NCBI RefSeq assembly: GCF_002368295.1
Contig: NZ_AP018248.1
Coordinates: forward strand, 1,212,477-1,276,476
Reading direction: 5' to 3'
Source of the DNA: Tolypothrix tenuis PCC 7101
GTDB taxonomy: Bacteria; Cyanobacteriota; Cyanobacteriia; Cyanobacteriales; Nostocaceae
DNA: 64,000 nucleotides
Shown: piece after piece, positions 44,527 through 52,423 of the stretch
How the letters are laid out: each line of letters begins with the position of its first letter
Numbering within the stretch: the first letter of the stretch is position 1
Translations under genes and position numbers: made by a program
Notes under the pieces: generated by a model
Seen by the model: only the letters and a program-made list of their open reading frames with translations
Database searches by the model: none
Told to the model about the DNA's origin: nothing

Positions 44527-45525
44527 ATGACAAATATTCATAAACAATCCCATGTGAGCAGCGTTACAAGTCACATACCACAAGGCGTGATTTTAACTCT
44601 AGCGCTAACCAGCCTCCTATCTTACGGAATTGGACTTAGCAGTAACAATACTGCTAATGCGGCTCCGCGTGCAGCGCAAGTACAGTTATCCCAAAATGTC
44701 CAAAATAGTGGAAACAGACTACCCAAAGCTGTTGCTCAAGCTGTACTTAATGATGCATCAAAGCGTTCGGGAGTAGCGATCGCTAATTTAAAAATCACGC
44801 AAGCTACAGCCAAAACCTTTGCTAATCCTTGTATTTTCCAGTTTGGGGAAGTTTGTACAAGAGAATACAGACCAATTCAGGGTTGGGAAGTAATTGTACA
44901 AGTTAATGAGCAATCTTGGACTTATCACGCTAATAGAAATGGCTCACAAATTCTCTTAGATCCCAAAATTAATGTATCGGGAAATGTTACTTTACCAAGA
45001 GCGATCGCTAATAAAGTTTTAGCAGATGCGGCTAAACGTTCTGGGGTAGCAGTTGCGAATTTACAAATTACCCAAGCTACAGCTAAAACCTTTGGTAACC
45101 AATGTCATTTTAATTTTGGCGAAGTTTGTGCAGAGATTTACAAACCAGTAGAAGGCTGGGAAGTTAGCGTCAAAGTAAAAGAGCAATCTTGGACTTACCA
45201 TGTGAATAAATCTGGCTCACAAATTGTTTTAGATCCCAAAATTAAGACATCGCCAAATGCTACTTTACCAAGAGCGATCGCTAATAAAGTTTTAGCAGAT
45301 GCAGCTAAACGTTCTGGGGTAGCAGTTGCGAATTTACAAATTACTCAAGCGACAGCTAAAACTTTTGGTAATCCTTGCGAATTTAACTTTGGTGACATCT
45401 GTACTAAAGAATTTAATCCTGTTGAAGGCTGGGAAGTCAGCGTCAAAGTAAAAGAGCAAGCTTGGACTTACCATGTGAATAAATCTGGTTCTCAAATCGT
45501 TTTAGATCCAAAAATTAAGGTATAG
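44527..45525 (+). CDS. Secreted protein of three 91-residue repeats
   Basis: A signal peptide (about 1-46, ending NTANAAP) is followed by three tandem units (65-155, 156-246, 247-332). Each unit has LPRAIANKVLADAAKRSGVA, ITQATAKTFGN, two Cys in CxFxFGEVC, GWEV and WTYHxN...GSQIxLDPKI. The two Cys per unit may form a disulfide. Units 2 and 3 are almost the same at DNA level, including a shared GCGATCGC, so one duplicated recently; unit 1 is older. No enzyme motif is visible; an extracytoplasmic binding or inhibitor role is possible but unproven. Confidence 0.82.
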   Translation: MTNIHKQSHVSSVTSHIPQGVILTLALTSLLSYGIGLSSNNTANAAPRAAQVQLSQNVQNSGNRLPKAVAQAVLNDASKRSGVAIANLKITQATAKTFANPCIFQFGEVCTREYRPIQGWEVIVQVNEQSWTYHANRNGSQILLDPKINVSGNVTLPRAIANKVLADAAKRSGVAVANLQITQATAKTFGNQCHFNFGEVCAEIYKPVEGWEVSVKVKEQSWTYHVNKSGSQIVLDPKIKTSPNATLPRAIANKVLADAAKRSGVAVANLQITQATAKTFGNPCEFNFGDICTKEFNPVEGWEVSVKVKEQAWTYHVNKSGSQIVLDPKIKV

Positions 45526-46328
45526 AACAATGTGACGTAAATGATATCGTTTTCGGTAAACGTGAACTCATAACATTGAAATCCAAAATTCGCTTTGGGG
45601 AAAATGCTAAAACCTCCCCAATTATCCAATTATAGGAGTTTATTTTTCCTTTTCCGTTTCATATAGGAATCCGATTTGATTTCTGAAAAAATCTCAGAAT
45701 TTTGTCAGGTGCATTAAGGCTTATGCTTTAATGCACCTTACGCACTAATAGCACTTACTTAAGTACACATTGCTGCCTAAATGCCCGACCTTTTCCAAAA
45801 GTCGGGCATATAAATACCGCTACAGTAAATGACATTCCAGCCTAAGCACGTAATTTCAAAAATTAAATCTGAGTTTTATATATTTCCTGATTGATACTTA
45901 ATTTGCGGGCAAATACTGTATATTTTTTTAAGGTTTTTGTGAACTTAGATTATGTATCCTAAGCAATACGGTAGTAAGATTACTGAGACATTTAATTAAA
46001 TAAAATGAGGATCTAATTCATTTCGATAAATCATTATTATCTATGATTTTTAGATTTTTGATAACTCAAAAACCTTACACATCAATCATTTTCAATATAT
46101 ATTTCCTTATCCATGATGCAGCTTATCCCAAAAAGAGATACTAGCTATAGTAGGATTACCTGTTATTTATAAAAACTTTATGATAGAAATAAAATTTTTT
46201 ATAAAACTGTCGGCTTTATTCTAAGTAATATTATTGCCCACTTTAATAAATATTGGTGAAATTGCAATCTTTTCATTCCGTCTATTTAAGTAGAGAATGG
46301 ATTCACAAAACAATTGAGATGATTGAAA
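45526..46328. other. Long intergenic region with two hairpins
   Basis: A hairpin at about 45710-45741 (GGTGCATTAA...TTTAATGCACC) and one at 45781-45809 follow the triplicated protein. The rest is AT-rich and has no open frame of note until the leader peptide gene. Confidence 0.6.
45781..45809. terminator. Hairpin, possible terminator or repeat
   Basis: ATGCCCGAC pairs with GTCGGGCAT around CTTTTCCAAAA. A weaker relative with the same TTTTxxAAAA loop is near 39613. It is 256 bp after the stop, so it may be a dispersed hairpin instead of a true terminator. Confidence 0.45.
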
Positions 46329-46490
46329 ATGAAAAACGTAGTAGAAAATATTAGAGAAATAGACTCTTTAATTGAAGAATTAAGTGATGAAGAACTGGCA
46401 AGTTGTGTGGGTGGTTGTGGCTGGTATAACCCAGCAGGAAATGAATGCGAAATTGAAACACAAGAGGATGGAACATTTAAAATCACATAG
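46329..46490 (+). CDS. Double-glycine-leader peptide (bacteriocin/RiPP precursor-like)
   Basis: A 53-residue peptide has an acidic leader with IEELSDEELASCVGG, which fits the ELSDEEL...GG leader pattern cleaved by C39-peptidase ABC exporters and used by many bacteriocin and RiPP precursors. The putative core after Gly28-Gly29 begins CGWYNPAGNECEIETQEDG, with two Cys. After the TAG stop the same frame continues for 34 sense codons to a TAA at 46593, with plausible composition (YWYDPNGSARYKFY), so the native precursor may have been about 88 residues. No exporter or modifying enzyme is adjacent. The leader is clear to the eye; the product class is inferred. Confidence 0.68.
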   Translation: MKNVVENIREIDSLIEELSDEELASCVGGCGWYNPAGNECEIETQEDGTFKIT

Positions 46491-46595
46491 TATGTTATAG
46501 TTGGTGAGCAATGGAATTCATCTTCATATACAACCAATTCCATAGCTGATTATTGGTACGATCCCAACGGTTCAGCCCGCTACAAATTCTATTAA
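46491..46595 (+). other. In-frame continuation after the TAG of the leader peptide gene
   Basis: 34 sense codons in the same frame, starting YVIVGEQWNSSSYTTNS and rich in Tyr, Ser and Asn, ending in TAA. It has no start codon of its own. It looks like the severed C-terminal core of the precursor. Confidence 0.5.
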
Positions 46596-46913
46596 ATAGA
46601 GAAGATTATGGAATTAAGTATAAATAAAAGATCAGAGGGAAGTATCCAAACAAGATTAATACTATAAAGAATAGCGTTTTAAACTGTTGATTTGGTTTTG
46701 ATCAAATGTGAATCGCTCAAGGTTAAAGATTTTTCTTTCTCCTTCTTCTCGCAACTGACAAGTATTACCGCCCTTAAAACTATCGCGGCTTTACCTCTAT
46801 AAACTATATAGATCTGCCAATGGCAGATCTATTCGCATTTTGGGGTTATTTTTGGTCATGCAATCTGATGAGCTTAGTATATAATGATAGATTGTGTCGA
46901 TCAAAGCCAAACC
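46596..46913. promoter_or_regulatory. Leader region of rpmI-rplT
   Basis: A perfect hairpin (46809-46818 with 46822-46831, TAGATCTGCC, 3-nt loop) lies about 80 bp before rpmI, followed by TTTTGGGGTTATTTTT, which could be an attenuator or terminator. A -10-like TATAAT is at 46880-46885, 29 bp before the start codon. Autogenous control by L20 is known in other bacteria, but no L20 mimic site was identified here. Confidence 0.4.
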
Positions 46914-47111
46914 ATGCCTAAACTCAAGACTCGTAAAGCAGCGGCAAAGCGATTCCGTGCCACCGGTACAGGTAAAATCGTTCGTCGCAAAGCTTATAAA
47001 AACCACCTTCTAGAGCATAAAACTTCAGATAAGAAGCGCAGTATGTCCAAGTCTGGACTTGTACATGAACGCGACGAAGATAATGTACGTTTGATGCTCC
47101 CCTATTTGTAA
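46914..47111 (+). CDS. rpmI: 50S ribosomal protein L35
   Basis: The 65-residue basic protein MPKLKTRKAAAKRFRATGTG is typical L35, with HLLEHKTSDKKR and the C-terminal LPYL. I start at the ATG at 46914; the frame is open 10 codons upstream but the family starts here. rplT follows by 21 bp on the same strand, the usual pair. Confidence 0.98.
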   Translation: MPKLKTRKAAAKRFRATGTGKIVRRKAYKNHLLEHKTSDKKRSMSKSGLVHERDEDNVRLMLPYL

Positions 47112-47132
47112 GTCCCTCAGGAAAATTAAGTT

Positions 47133-47492
47133 ATGACACGGGTAAAACGCGGTAACGTAGCTCGTAAACGCCGCAATAAAATTCTCAAACTAGCTAAAGG
47201 TTTTCGCGGTTCCCACTCAACTCTGTTTAGAACCGCTAATCAACAGGTAATGAAAGCACTGCGGAGTGCTTATCGCGATCGCAAAAAGAAAAAGCGCGAT
47301 TTCCGTCGCCTGTGGATCGCTCGTATCAACGCTGCTGCAAGGGTACATGGTTTAAGCTACAGCAAGCTCATCGGTAATCTCAAAAAAGCCGATATCCAAC
47401 TCAATCGCAAAATGTTGGCGCAATTAGCAGTTGTCGATCCAGCTAGCTTTGGCAAAATTGCTGAATTAGCCGCCAGCCAAGCTAAAGGTTAA
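47133..47492 (+). CDS. rplT: 50S ribosomal protein L20
   Basis: The 119-residue basic protein MTRVKRGNVARKRRNKILKL has the L20 pattern (AKGFRGSHSTLFRTANQQVM, LWIARINAAARVHGLSYS). L20 is an early assembly protein of the large subunit and in several bacteria represses its own operon. Second gene of the rpmI-rplT pair. Confidence 0.98.
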   Translation: MTRVKRGNVARKRRNKILKLAKGFRGSHSTLFRTANQQVMKALRSAYRDRKKKKRDFRRLWIARINAAARVHGLSYSKLIGNLKKADIQLNRKMLAQLAVVDPASFGKIAELAASQAKG

Positions 47493-47579
47493 AGGATTAA
47501 GGATGAAGTATAAAGTATGAAGGCTGAAGTATACCCCAATAAATTGGGGGGCTGGAAGAAAGACAGCATACTACACAGA

Positions 47580-48386
47580 ATGCGTGTCTCGCAGCAATAC
47601 TGGTTTTCATCCTTTATCCTTTACTCTTTATCCTTTTTATTAATTGTTTGCTTGTGCTTTTTGGGGACAGTACCAATTGCATCTGCCGCCCAAATGCCAG
47701 AAATTCAGCGGCGAGGCTATTTTACTATTGCTGTCAAAGATAACTTCCGTCCCTTGGGATTTAGAGATGCCAATGGTAATTTGCAAGGCTTGGAAATTGA
47801 CTTAGCACAGCGTTTGGCAAGTGATTTGCTAGGTAAAGCAAACGCTGTGAAATTACAACCCGTAGCCAATCGCGATCGCTTATCTGTAGTATTCAACAAT
47901 CAAGTTGACTTTGCCATTGCGCGGGTAACAGCAACAGAGTCACGTTCTCGCTTGGTAAGTTTCAGTGTTCCTTACTACTTTGATGGTAGTTATGTAGTTG
48001 TAAAGGATACTGGAATACAGCGAATCAATGATTTAGCAAAACGCAAAATCGCTGTACTGAATAACTCCACGACAATTGCCGATGTCAGGTACTATGTGCC
48101 GAATGCTGAGTTAGTAGGAGTAAAATCCTATGAAGAAGCGAGAGAAAAAATAGAAAGCAATGCTGTCACCGCCTTTGCCGCCGATGCTAGCGTTTTGAGT
48201 GGTTGGGTGCAACAATATCCCCAATATCGGCTACTACCAAGCAAACTATCCACAGCCCCGTTATCTGTAGTCATGCCCAAAGGCTTGCAATACGATGATT
48301 TAAGACTAAAGGTAAATGGAGCGATCGCACGTTACATAGACGAAGGCTGGCTCAAACAACGCGCCCAATATTGGGGTTTACCATAA
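47580..48386 (+). CDS. Extracellular solute-binding protein, family 3
   Basis: A signal peptide (about 10-37, ending ASAAQ) precedes a periplasmic binding domain of the amino-acid type: RRGYFTIAVKDNFRPLGFRD, GLEIDLAQRLASDLLG, VDFAIARVTATESRSRLVSF and SVPYYFDGSYVVV. In this family an Asp/Arg pair of such motifs holds the ligand's amino acid groups. I choose the ATG at 47580; a start at 47517 would translate a GAAGTAT heptamer repeat. No permease or ATPase is next to it, so it may work with a distant transporter or a signalling protein. Confidence 0.88.
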   Translation: MRVSQQYWFSSFILYSLSFLLIVCLCFLGTVPIASAAQMPEIQRRGYFTIAVKDNFRPLGFRDANGNLQGLEIDLAQRLASDLLGKANAVKLQPVANRDRLSVVFNNQVDFAIARVTATESRSRLVSFSVPYYFDGSYVVVKDTGIQRINDLAKRKIAVLNNSTTIADVRYYVPNAELVGVKSYEEAREKIESNAVTAFAADASVLSGWVQQYPQYRLLPSKLSTAPLSVVMPKGLQYDDLRLKVNGAIARYIDEGWLKQRAQYWGLP

Positions 48387-48387
48387 A

Positions 48388-48512
48388 TTTGTCATTTGTC
48401 ATTTGTTATTTGTCATTGGGTAATTGGTAATGGGTAATTGGTAATGGGTAATTAGATTTTCTCCCCTGCTCCCAGCTCCCTGCCCCCTTGCCTCATCCCC
48501 AGTCCCCTTGCA
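48388..48512. repeat. Composite repeat (minus orientation)
   Basis: CATTTGT heptamers, GGGTAATTGGTAAT repeats, then CTCCCCTGCTCCCAGCTCCC and CCCCAGTCCCC, the reverse of the order at 9603. Confidence 0.82.
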
Positions 48513-48557
48513 GCTGATAATAAATAAGAAGACTCTTTATATTCGTATTTCAAGACA

Positions 48558-49082
48558 ATGGATAACAGTCTAGCGGTTGTTTATCTCTCGATTTTCATCG
48601 GTATACTCACATTTGCTGTTGTGGGTGTTTTTCAGCAAATTTTCAAAACTCGTAAGATTGAAAGTTCCTTGTCTCGCTTAAAAAAGAAGTTGAGTAAGGA
48701 TAAAGGAACTGCTCAAGAATATTACGAGTTAGGCAGTATTTATTCTCAAAAGAAAATCTATTCCCAAGCGATCGCGCTGTTTCAAAAAGCCCTGAAAGCG
48801 GCTGAGGAAGAGGGAGAAGAAGCTGTTGCTCCTATCTACAATGGGCTAGGGTATGCTTACTTTGCCCAAGAGCAGTATGATTTAGCAATTCGTCAGTACA
48901 AAGAAGCGCTGAAGTTAAAACCTGATTATGTGACAGCGCTCAATAATCTCGGCCATGCTTATGAGCAGAAAAAATTAACTACACAAGCACTACAAACTTA
49001 CGAAGAAGCCCTGAAATTCGCGCCTAATAATTCTACAGCTAAACGTCGTGCCGAATCTTTGCGCCGTTTAGTTTCTGCATAA
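48558..49082 (+). CDS. Membrane-anchored TPR protein
   Basis: The 174-residue protein has an N-terminal membrane helix (about 7-24, VYLSIFIGILTFAVVGVF), a basic linker and about three TPRs (YYELGSIYSQKKIYSQAIAL, YNGLGYAYFAQEQYDLAIRQ, LNNLGHAYEQKKLTTQALQT). It is likely a membrane scaffold on the cytoplasmic side. Cyanobacteria and plastids have short TPR proteins of this sort in photosystem assembly, but I cannot assign this one. Confidence 0.85.
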   Translation: MDNSLAVVYLSIFIGILTFAVVGVFQQIFKTRKIESSLSRLKKKLSKDKGTAQEYYELGSIYSQKKIYSQAIALFQKALKAAEEEGEEAVAPIYNGLGYAYFAQEQYDLAIRQYKEALKLKPDYVTALNNLGHAYEQKKLTTQALQTYEEALKFAPNNSTAKRRAESLRRLVSA

Positions 49083-49571
49083 GTAGTTGGTTTTGGGTGT
49101 TGGGTGTTTGGTGTTTGTTTTCCCATTACCAATTACCCATTACCCAATCCCCAAAAATATTATTTAGCTAACAGCAGTGAATATTTTCCTGGTAATTTGT
49201 AATTCGTAATTCGTAATTCGTAATTCAGAGGTAGGGTGTGTTACGCCGTAGGCTAACGCACCTTGAATTTCTGATTACATTTTGCAAATTCAAATAAATC
49301 TATTCGGGTTAGCAACACAACCTAGGAATATAGATAAAACCAGTTCTATAAAATTCGTATATCCAAATTTTGTAATTATACCAATTCAAATAATGTTTGC
49401 GACAGATAAATCCTTTGTCAGGGCACGGCATCCTCAATCTTTTGGCATATCAAATATCTTACTGGTGCCGTGCCCCTACTCATCTGTCGCGTTCTTTTTT
49501 CAAAATGGTATTACGAACTACGAATTACGAACTACGAATTGGTATTATACTTTCCTGCACATATCTAAAGA
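49083..49571. other. Intergenic region with heptamers and nested inverted repeats
   Basis: GTAATTC heptamers at about 49192-49227, a GGTGTGTTA...TAACGCACC hairpin at 49231-49263, and the MITE-like unit at 49399-49490. Inverted GAATTAC/GAACTAC heptamers end it at about 49541. Short open frames here are repeat-derived. Confidence 0.65.
49399..49490. repeat. 92-bp MITE-like nested inverted repeat
   Basis: Outer arms GCGACAGA (49399-49406) and TCTGTCGC (49483-49490) and inner arms GGGCACGGCA (49421-49430) and TGCCGTGCCC (49466-49475) are both perfect. GCGACAG also occurs in hairpin regions near 6927, 34728 and 54088. Confidence 0.75.
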
Positions 49572-51548
49572 ATGATTAAGACATTACGGTTCTTTAGTTT
49601 AGCTATTGCCATTATTATCTTTATGGTTGGCGCTTTAGGTTATCGGGAAATGTTATTTGCACAACAGCCTGCGATTTCCCATCCTTTAACAGCGTTAACA
49701 TCAGCAGAAATTAATACAGCGGTTGCAGTGGTAAAGAAAGATAAAAATCTTACTGACAAAGCTGTATTTCCTTTAATAACTTTGCAAGAACCAGATAAAA
49801 AAGTAGTTCTTAATTTTACACCAGGCAAATCTTTTCAGCGTCAAGCTTTTTTAGTAGTGTATGAGAGAGAGAAAAATCAAACCTATGAAGCTGTAGTTGA
49901 TATAAAAACTCAAACATTGAGTTCTTGGAAACAAATACCTAACGCCCAACCTGCATTAATTAATCCTGAATATGATTTAGCACGCGAAATTGTCAAGTCT
50001 GACCCCCAATGGCAAGCGGCAATGCAAAAACGGGGAATTACAGATTTTGATCAAGTTAAAATTAATTGTTGGGCACCTGGGATTTTAACTGATAGCGAAA
50101 CGGATAAAGGTAAGCGTATTTGTCGTGCTTTATCTTACTACAAAGGCAAGAATTGGAATTATTTTAGCAGTCCGATTGAAGGTGTACTGGCTACTGTTGA
50201 TTTAAACGCAGGTAAAATCGATAGTTTTATAGACAACGGAATAGTATCTTTCTCTCAACAAAATTGGAATTATGATATCCAATCTTTAGGTAAATTACTT
50301 TCCCCACCAAAATTATTAAAAATTCTCCAGCCTCAAGGTACTAGTTTTCGAATACGAAATAATACAATTAGCTGGCAAGGTTGGAATTTTCGCTATCTAA
50401 TGCATCCCCGCAGTGGGTTAGTTCTTTATCAAGTAACTTATGATGACGGGGAAAAAATTCGCCCAGTTTTATACCGCGCTAGCCTATCAGAAATGGTAGT
50501 GCCTTATGGTCATCCTAATTTTACCTGGGCTTTTAGAAATGCCTTTGATGTTGGCGAATATAACTTTGGTTCTCTCGCAACTTCAATGGAGTTAGGTAAA
50601 GATATTCCCGAAAATGGCTTGTTATTAAATGCAGTGATGGCTAACGAACAGGGAGAACCTTACGAAATGCCCAGGGTAATTGGCATTTATGAACGAGATA
50701 ATGGGATGTTGTGGAAACATTATGAATATAATATCCAGAAAAATTATGTCCGTCGTAATCGCGAATTAGTGCTGACCATGACGGCGGCGGTGGATAATTA
50801 TGATTACAGCCTGAATTGGATTTTTCACCAAGATGGCAGTTTAGAAATTGAGAATGATTTAACAGGAATTGTTTTAGTACAAGGGACAGACGCAGAGAAA
50901 CAGTCTCAAGATAATTCCTATGGAAGGTTGTTAGCGAAAAATATCTTCGGGGTAAATCATCAACACTTTTTCAACTACCGCCTAGATATGGATGTAGACG
51001 GACAGGCTAATTCTGTGATGGAAATGAATGTGCAAGCCTTACCGTTGGATAATCATAATTCTCTGGGAAATGCGATCGCAGTTACCGATACTCCCTTAAC
51101 TACAGAAAAAGCTGCTGTGCGCGATTTGGATATGAAACACAGCCGCGAATGGATGATTGTTAACACCAAGCGCCAAAATACTTTAGGCACTCCCCCAGCA
51201 TATATGCTGATGCCAGGCGGTAATACAGTATTCTTCCCTGTAGAAGGTTCAAAAATTCGTGAGAAAGCTGGCTTTGCAACACATCATGTTTGGGTGACAA
51301 AATATCAGCCAGATGAACTCTATGCTGGCGGCGATTATCCTAACCAAACGCAACCAGGAAAAGGTTTACCTCAATATATTGCCAACGATGAACCTTTAAC
51401 TGGTGAAGATATCGTACTGTGGTACACAATGGGCGTTACCCATATTCCTCGCCCTGAAGATTGGCCTGTGATGCCAACGCATCGAGTTAGCTTTAAACTT
51501 GCCCCTAGAGGATTCTTTAGCCGTAATCCTGCGATTAATTTACCTTGA
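49572..51548 (+). CDS. Copper-containing primary amine oxidase
   Basis: The enzyme oxidises primary amines to aldehydes with release of ammonia and peroxide, using copper and a quinone made from its own Tyr. The Tyr is Y410 in VDNYDY (consensus N-Y-D/E-Y); copper His are H463 and H465 (NHQHF) and H624 (VTHIPRP); the base is D326 in AFDVGEYNFG, in place of the common DAGEYG. A signal peptide (about 1-33) suggests export. The length of 658 is normal. Such enzymes are not universal in cyanobacteria and may serve nitrogen scavenging; the substrate is unknown. Confidence 0.93.
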   Translation: MIKTLRFFSLAIAIIIFMVGALGYREMLFAQQPAISHPLTALTSAEINTAVAVVKKDKNLTDKAVFPLITLQEPDKKVVLNFTPGKSFQRQAFLVVYEREKNQTYEAVVDIKTQTLSSWKQIPNAQPALINPEYDLAREIVKSDPQWQAAMQKRGITDFDQVKINCWAPGILTDSETDKGKRICRALSYYKGKNWNYFSSPIEGVLATVDLNAGKIDSFIDNGIVSFSQQNWNYDIQSLGKLLSPPKLLKILQPQGTSFRIRNNTISWQGWNFRYLMHPRSGLVLYQVTYDDGEKIRPVLYRASLSEMVVPYGHPNFTWAFRNAFDVGEYNFGSLATSMELGKDIPENGLLLNAVMANEQGEPYEMPRVIGIYERDNGMLWKHYEYNIQKNYVRRNRELVLTMTAAVDNYDYSLNWIFHQDGSLEIENDLTGIVLVQGTDAEKQSQDNSYGRLLAKNIFGVNHQHFFNYRLDMDVDGQANSVMEMNVQALPLDNHNSLGNAIAVTDTPLTTEKAAVRDLDMKHSREWMIVNTKRQNTLGTPPAYMLMPGGNTVFFPVEGSKIREKAGFATHHVWVTKYQPDELYAGGDYPNQTQPGKGLPQYIANDEPLTGEDIVLWYTMGVTHIPRPEDWPVMPTHRVSFKLAPRGFFSRNPAINLP

Positions 51549-51566
51549 GCAGAAATTCAACCTCAA

Positions 51567-51941
51567 CTATCTCCTTCTACGTTTTTTTGTTGAGAGTTTT
51601 GCAACTGTTCCTCTCATTACAATTAAAAGAGGAACTCCAGAAATCATTAAAGATGGGATTAAAGCGTAGGTGAAAGAAGATATAGCCACACTCAAAAGCA
51701 ATAAAAACAACCCGCCAAACAATACCCAGCCTGAAATCAGTATCCACCAAGGCATGGTTCCAGAAGACATATTTCTCATTGCCCGACCTCTCAGGTAAAT
51801 CTCACCCATCGGGTCATACCCAGAGGGAATCCGCTCCTGATAAGTTGGTTGTTGCTTGCTAGGAATCTCAACTCTAATTTTATCTGAGTCAAAATTGCTG
51901 CGATCGCCAAAAAAATTTTCTCTTTCGTCGTTATTGCTCAT
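51567..51941 (-). CDS. Small membrane protein of unknown function
   Basis: The 124-residue protein has a hydrophilic start (NDERENFFGDRSNFDSDK), then PMGEIYLRGRAMRNMSSGTM before two membrane helices (about 65-87 and 90-110) and a basic end (KLSTKKRRRR). I chose the ATG at 51941. No known family was recognised, though similar hypotheticals are familiar in cyanobacteria. It is convergent with the amine oxidase, with 18 bp between the stops. Confidence 0.65.
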   Translation of the reverse strand: MSNNDERENFFGDRSNFDSDKIRVEIPSKQQPTYQERIPSGYDPMGEIYLRGRAMRNMSSGTMPWWILISGWVLFGGLFLLLLSVAISSFTYALIPSLMISGVPLLIVMRGTVAKLSTKKRRRR

Positions 51942-52423
51942 TGTTTGTAGCAGATCATTTTCACGGCACATCAAGGCATTGATATACTATACAACTGCTA
52001 ATTGAGCAATTTCGGACGCTGGTTAACGCTCATTTTTTTGTTGTTGGGTGCGATCGCTTTTTTGTTTTAGGAAAGAGAAATTTTCACTTTACAGTTGTCT
52101 TGATTTCTGTTGGTCTACTGAATACTGCTAATTCATCTGATATCTAAATTCGCAGTTTTCATCTCCCTGGCTTGTTTAATGAAAGGTTGCAGAAAATAAA
52201 GATTTATGTCACTTAAACAACATCATTGTTGTTTAAATTAAGCGCTAAAACCTTGATGGTACAAGAGTTTGAGCAATATCACTTGTCTTGAAACTTAATA
52301 ATTTCCCCGTTTTATTAGGGCTACAAGTTTTGAGACAATCAGACAACGATGAGAAAACCAGCAATCATAAGTCCACCTCTTAACGGACTCTGTGTTATTT
52401 CAGTTTAAAAGGGAGAAAACCTG
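51942..52423. other. Intergenic region, promoter of chlB
   Basis: AT-rich sequence between divergent genes with one HIP1-like octamer near 52050. No clear NtcA site or hairpin was found. AAGGGAG, 9 nt before the chlB ATG, is a good ribosome site. Confidence 0.5.

Noticed and set aside
46286..46543. 85-codon frame on the minus strand
   Set aside because: It is the complement of the double-glycine-leader peptide gene; the plus strand has the clear leader motif.
49282..49579. Frames of 60-97 codons before the amine oxidase
   Set aside because: They run through the nested inverted repeat and GAATTAC heptamers and have no conserved look.
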